This document shows positions 5,360 to 5,608 of a DNA stretch of 5,608 nucleotides, in pieces. How positions within the stretch are numbered: position 1 is the stretch's first letter; the number at the start of each line of letters is the position of its first letter. The stretch covers positions 1-5,608 of the forward strand of contig JBDIAR010000200.1 of the NCBI GenBank assembly GCA_039812545.1, written 5' to 3'. The notes beneath the pieces were generated by a model. The model worked only from the letters and a program-made list of their open reading frames with translations, was not told the DNA's origin and did no database searches. This stretch comes from JBDIAR01 sp039812545. Lineage in GTDB: Bacteria; Actinomycetota; Actinomycetes; Actinomycetales; Dermatophilaceae. A program made the translations under genes and the position numbers.

Positions 5360-5466
5360 AGGGCGCCGACGTGCTGGTGCAGAACGTAAATGGCGAGACT
5401 GGCACTCGAACCTTGACGAGAGATGCCCTTCATGCGTGGGCCTGCGGGGACTCGCCCGGTTCATGA
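5341..5466 (+). pseudogene. Out-of-frame C-terminal part of the lipoprotein gene
   Basis: From TCT at 5341-5343 the -1 frame reads SDVDRLKGADVLVQNVNG and onward to a TGA at 5464-5466. It carries a second cysteine (WACGDS) that could pair with Cys50 of the mature lipoprotein. The stretch lacks a start and a ribosome site of its own, so it is best read as the original tail, cut off by loss of one base (for example one T in GAGTTCTGATG). No slippery heptamer is visible, so programmed frameshifting is unlikely. Confidence 0.6.
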
Positions 5467-5608
5467 ACGCCACCAGCGTTCCGAGGTTCCAGCACCAAGA
5501 CGCCGATGCCGGGTGCCCCATGGTCGCTCTCGACGCCGACAGGCAGGTCGTGGCCCTGGCGCGCGAGTGGTGGCCGCCGTAGCAGATCGAGTGGGTGCAT
5601 ATTCTCGG
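5463..5608 (+). pseudogene. Decayed methyltransferase fragment (runs off the window)
   Basis: Bases 5505-5600 align without gaps to 3640-3735 of the intact methyltransferase at a constant offset of 1865 nt, with 79 of 96 bases identical by hand count. The aligned peptide keeps VALDAD, ARE.WP and IEWVH, 20 of 32 positions, but has a TAG at 5580-5582 where the intact gene codes His. Most differences are at first and second codon positions, as expected without selection. An ATG at 5463 opens this frame and overlaps the restored lipoprotein stop as ATGA. The region before 5505 has no recognisable motif I, so the SAM-binding glycine loop is missing. The fragment continues beyond the window end, where a larger remnant may lie. 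Confidence 0.75.

Overview
The window is high-GC bacterial DNA. Hand counts give about 78% GC for 541-720 and about 58% for 4681-4860. The gene set and order point to an actinomycete (Actinomycetota): molybdenum cofactor (Moco) genes, a RimJ-type acetyltransferase, then a SepX/GlpR-type membrane protein. I cannot fix the order or genus from sequence alone.

Region 1 (1-2252, all + strand) is a compact core block. It holds the 3' end of moaC, a mog/moaB-type gene that overlaps it by ATGA, and a RimJ-like GNAT acetyltransferase that overlaps mog by TTGA. After a 142-nt gap comes a SepX/GlpR-like membrane protein with its own apparent leaderless promoter. MoaC and Mog act in Moco synthesis. RimJ-type enzymes acetylate protein N-termini. 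SepX/GlpR proteins work with the actinobacterial division machinery, and GlpR binds a gephyrin/MoeA-like partner. The block therefore joins Moco-type and cell-division functions.

Region 2 (2256-4110): an AI-2E (TqsA/PerM) family transporter on the - strand ends 3 nt from the sepX stop codon. It is transcribed divergently from a small class I SAM-dependent methyltransferase. The 88-nt divergent gap holds a TANNNT -10-like box 7-8 nt before each start codon, so both genes look leaderless.

Region 3 (4111-5608) looks accessory. It begins with a 15-nt tandem repeat and two near-identical perfect-core palindromes 52 nt apart. A lower-GC stretch follows, with an unrecognised small membrane protein, a putative lipoprotein whose C-terminus is displaced by an apparent one-base frameshift near 5341, and a decayed second copy of part of the methyltransferase carrying an in-frame TAG. 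The duplicated methyltransferase fragment and the frameshift suggest a rearranging or decaying locus.

Across 130-3441 the octamer CGGCATAC (either strand) occurs eight times, far more than base composition predicts. Every Ala-Tyr codon pair I found in the called proteins is GCA-TAC. I saw no complete defence system, CRISPR array, transposase, tRNA or rRNA.
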